Positions 4,766-5,002 of a stretch of 5,002 nt of DNA are shown piece by piece. Positions within the stretch are counted from its first letter, which is position 1. The number at the start of each line of letters is the position of its first letter. Source of the DNA: Desulfuromonadales bacterium C00003107 (GTDB lineage: Bacteria > Desulfobacterota > Desulfuromonadia > Desulfuromonadales > Syntrophotaleaceae); the NCBI GenBank assembly GCA_001751225.1, contig MAXT01000104.1, forward strand, positions 1 to 5,002. Reading direction: 5' to 3'. Both the position numbers and the translations under genes were made by a program. The notes beneath the pieces are model-generated. The model made no database searches. It worked only from the letters and a program-made list of their open reading frames with translations, and had not been told where the DNA came from.

Positions 4766-5002
4766 ATGAACAAAAAAGCTTTGCTTCTCCAAATTATCGA
4801 CTGCCTGGAGGTCGATCACTCCTTATTGCTGCAGGTTGCTAAGACCGCCCATGCGGCTGCGACCCACGAAGAAAATATCCCCGATAATAAATACGCTACC
4901 CTCGGCCTTGAAGCTTCTTATCTGGCTCAGGGCCAGGCTAATCGCGCCCAAGAGATCCTTGCTGCCCTGAAGGCCTTTCGGCAACTGACCTTGCAGGAGT
5001 TT
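4766..5002 (+). CDS. GreA/GreB-family transcription elongation factor-like protein, N-terminal part (runs off the right edge)
   Basis: The first 79 residues of a gene that leaves the window. The sequence is a long helical hairpin as in the GreA/GreB N-terminal domain, which enters the RNA polymerase secondary channel; the C-terminal domain is beyond the edge. Key segment: AHAAATHEENIPDNKYATLG (28-47) then LEASYLAQGQANRAQEIL (48-65), matching my memory of a proteobacterial GreA/B-like subfamily with the pattern HEAATHEES..E.KYDTRGLEASYL, about 150 residues in full and sometimes annotated just as a transcription elongation factor. The acidic residues E35, E36 and D40 lie near the expected hairpin tip. 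The ATG at 4766 has only a weak purine-rich site, GAGAGA, close upstream, but protein homology begins right after it. Confidence 0.78.
   Translation, partial: MNKKALLLQIIDCLEVDHSLLLQVAKTAHAAATHEENIPDNKYATLGLEASYLAQGQANRAQEILAALKAFRQLTLQEF

Overview
The window looks like chromosomal DNA of a mid-GC proteobacterium. The mix fits a Desulfuromonadia-type (Geobacter/Pelobacter/Desulfuromonas-like) deltaproteobacterium best: a rhodanese-fused CoA-disulfide-reductase-like flavoprotein, an EF-P of the YeiP/EfpL type, a small GIY-YIG-like protein and a GreA/GreB-family protein starting ...ATHEENIPDNKY. This placement is inferred from protein character only and is moderate to weak. No complete insertion sequence, CRISPR array, rRNA or tRNA gene is visible.

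Layout. Positions 1-611 (minus strand) hold the N-terminal 203 residues of a DUF3422 protein that runs off the left edge. A 274-base divergent gap (612-885) carries its promoter and the leader of the next gene. Positions 886-2586 (plus) encode a 566-residue FAD/NAD(P)-dependent disulfide or persulfide reductase with a C-terminal rhodanese domain. After a 181-base gap with its own promoter candidate, 2768-3331 encodes an EfpL/YeiP-type elongation factor P paralogue. It is followed 53 bases later by a 99-residue GIY-YIG-like protein (3385-3684), possibly in the same transcript. A 23-bp hairpin at 3736-3790 closes this unit.

Right of the hairpin the DNA changes character. Positions 3789-3960 are best read as the decayed remains of a second copy of the GIY-YIG-like gene, with a stop in the NWYIG motif and shifted frames. 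Positions 3995-4312 (minus) encode a two-helix DUF4282 membrane protein. Positions 4313-4765 have no convincing gene but contain at least five short inverted repeats and a good promoter candidate for the last gene. That gene starts at 4766 (plus), is a GreA/GreB-family N-terminal region, and runs off the right edge.

How the genes relate. The reductase would act in cytosolic sulfur or CoA-thiol redox chemistry, EfpL in rescuing ribosomes stalled on proline-rich stretches, and the GreA/B-like protein on RNA polymerase. They look like separate transcription units, not one pathway. I do not see strong evidence for a new multi-gene system. The most interesting items are the small GIY-YIG-like gene with its decayed neighbour copy, and the cluster of hairpins at 4427-4612.
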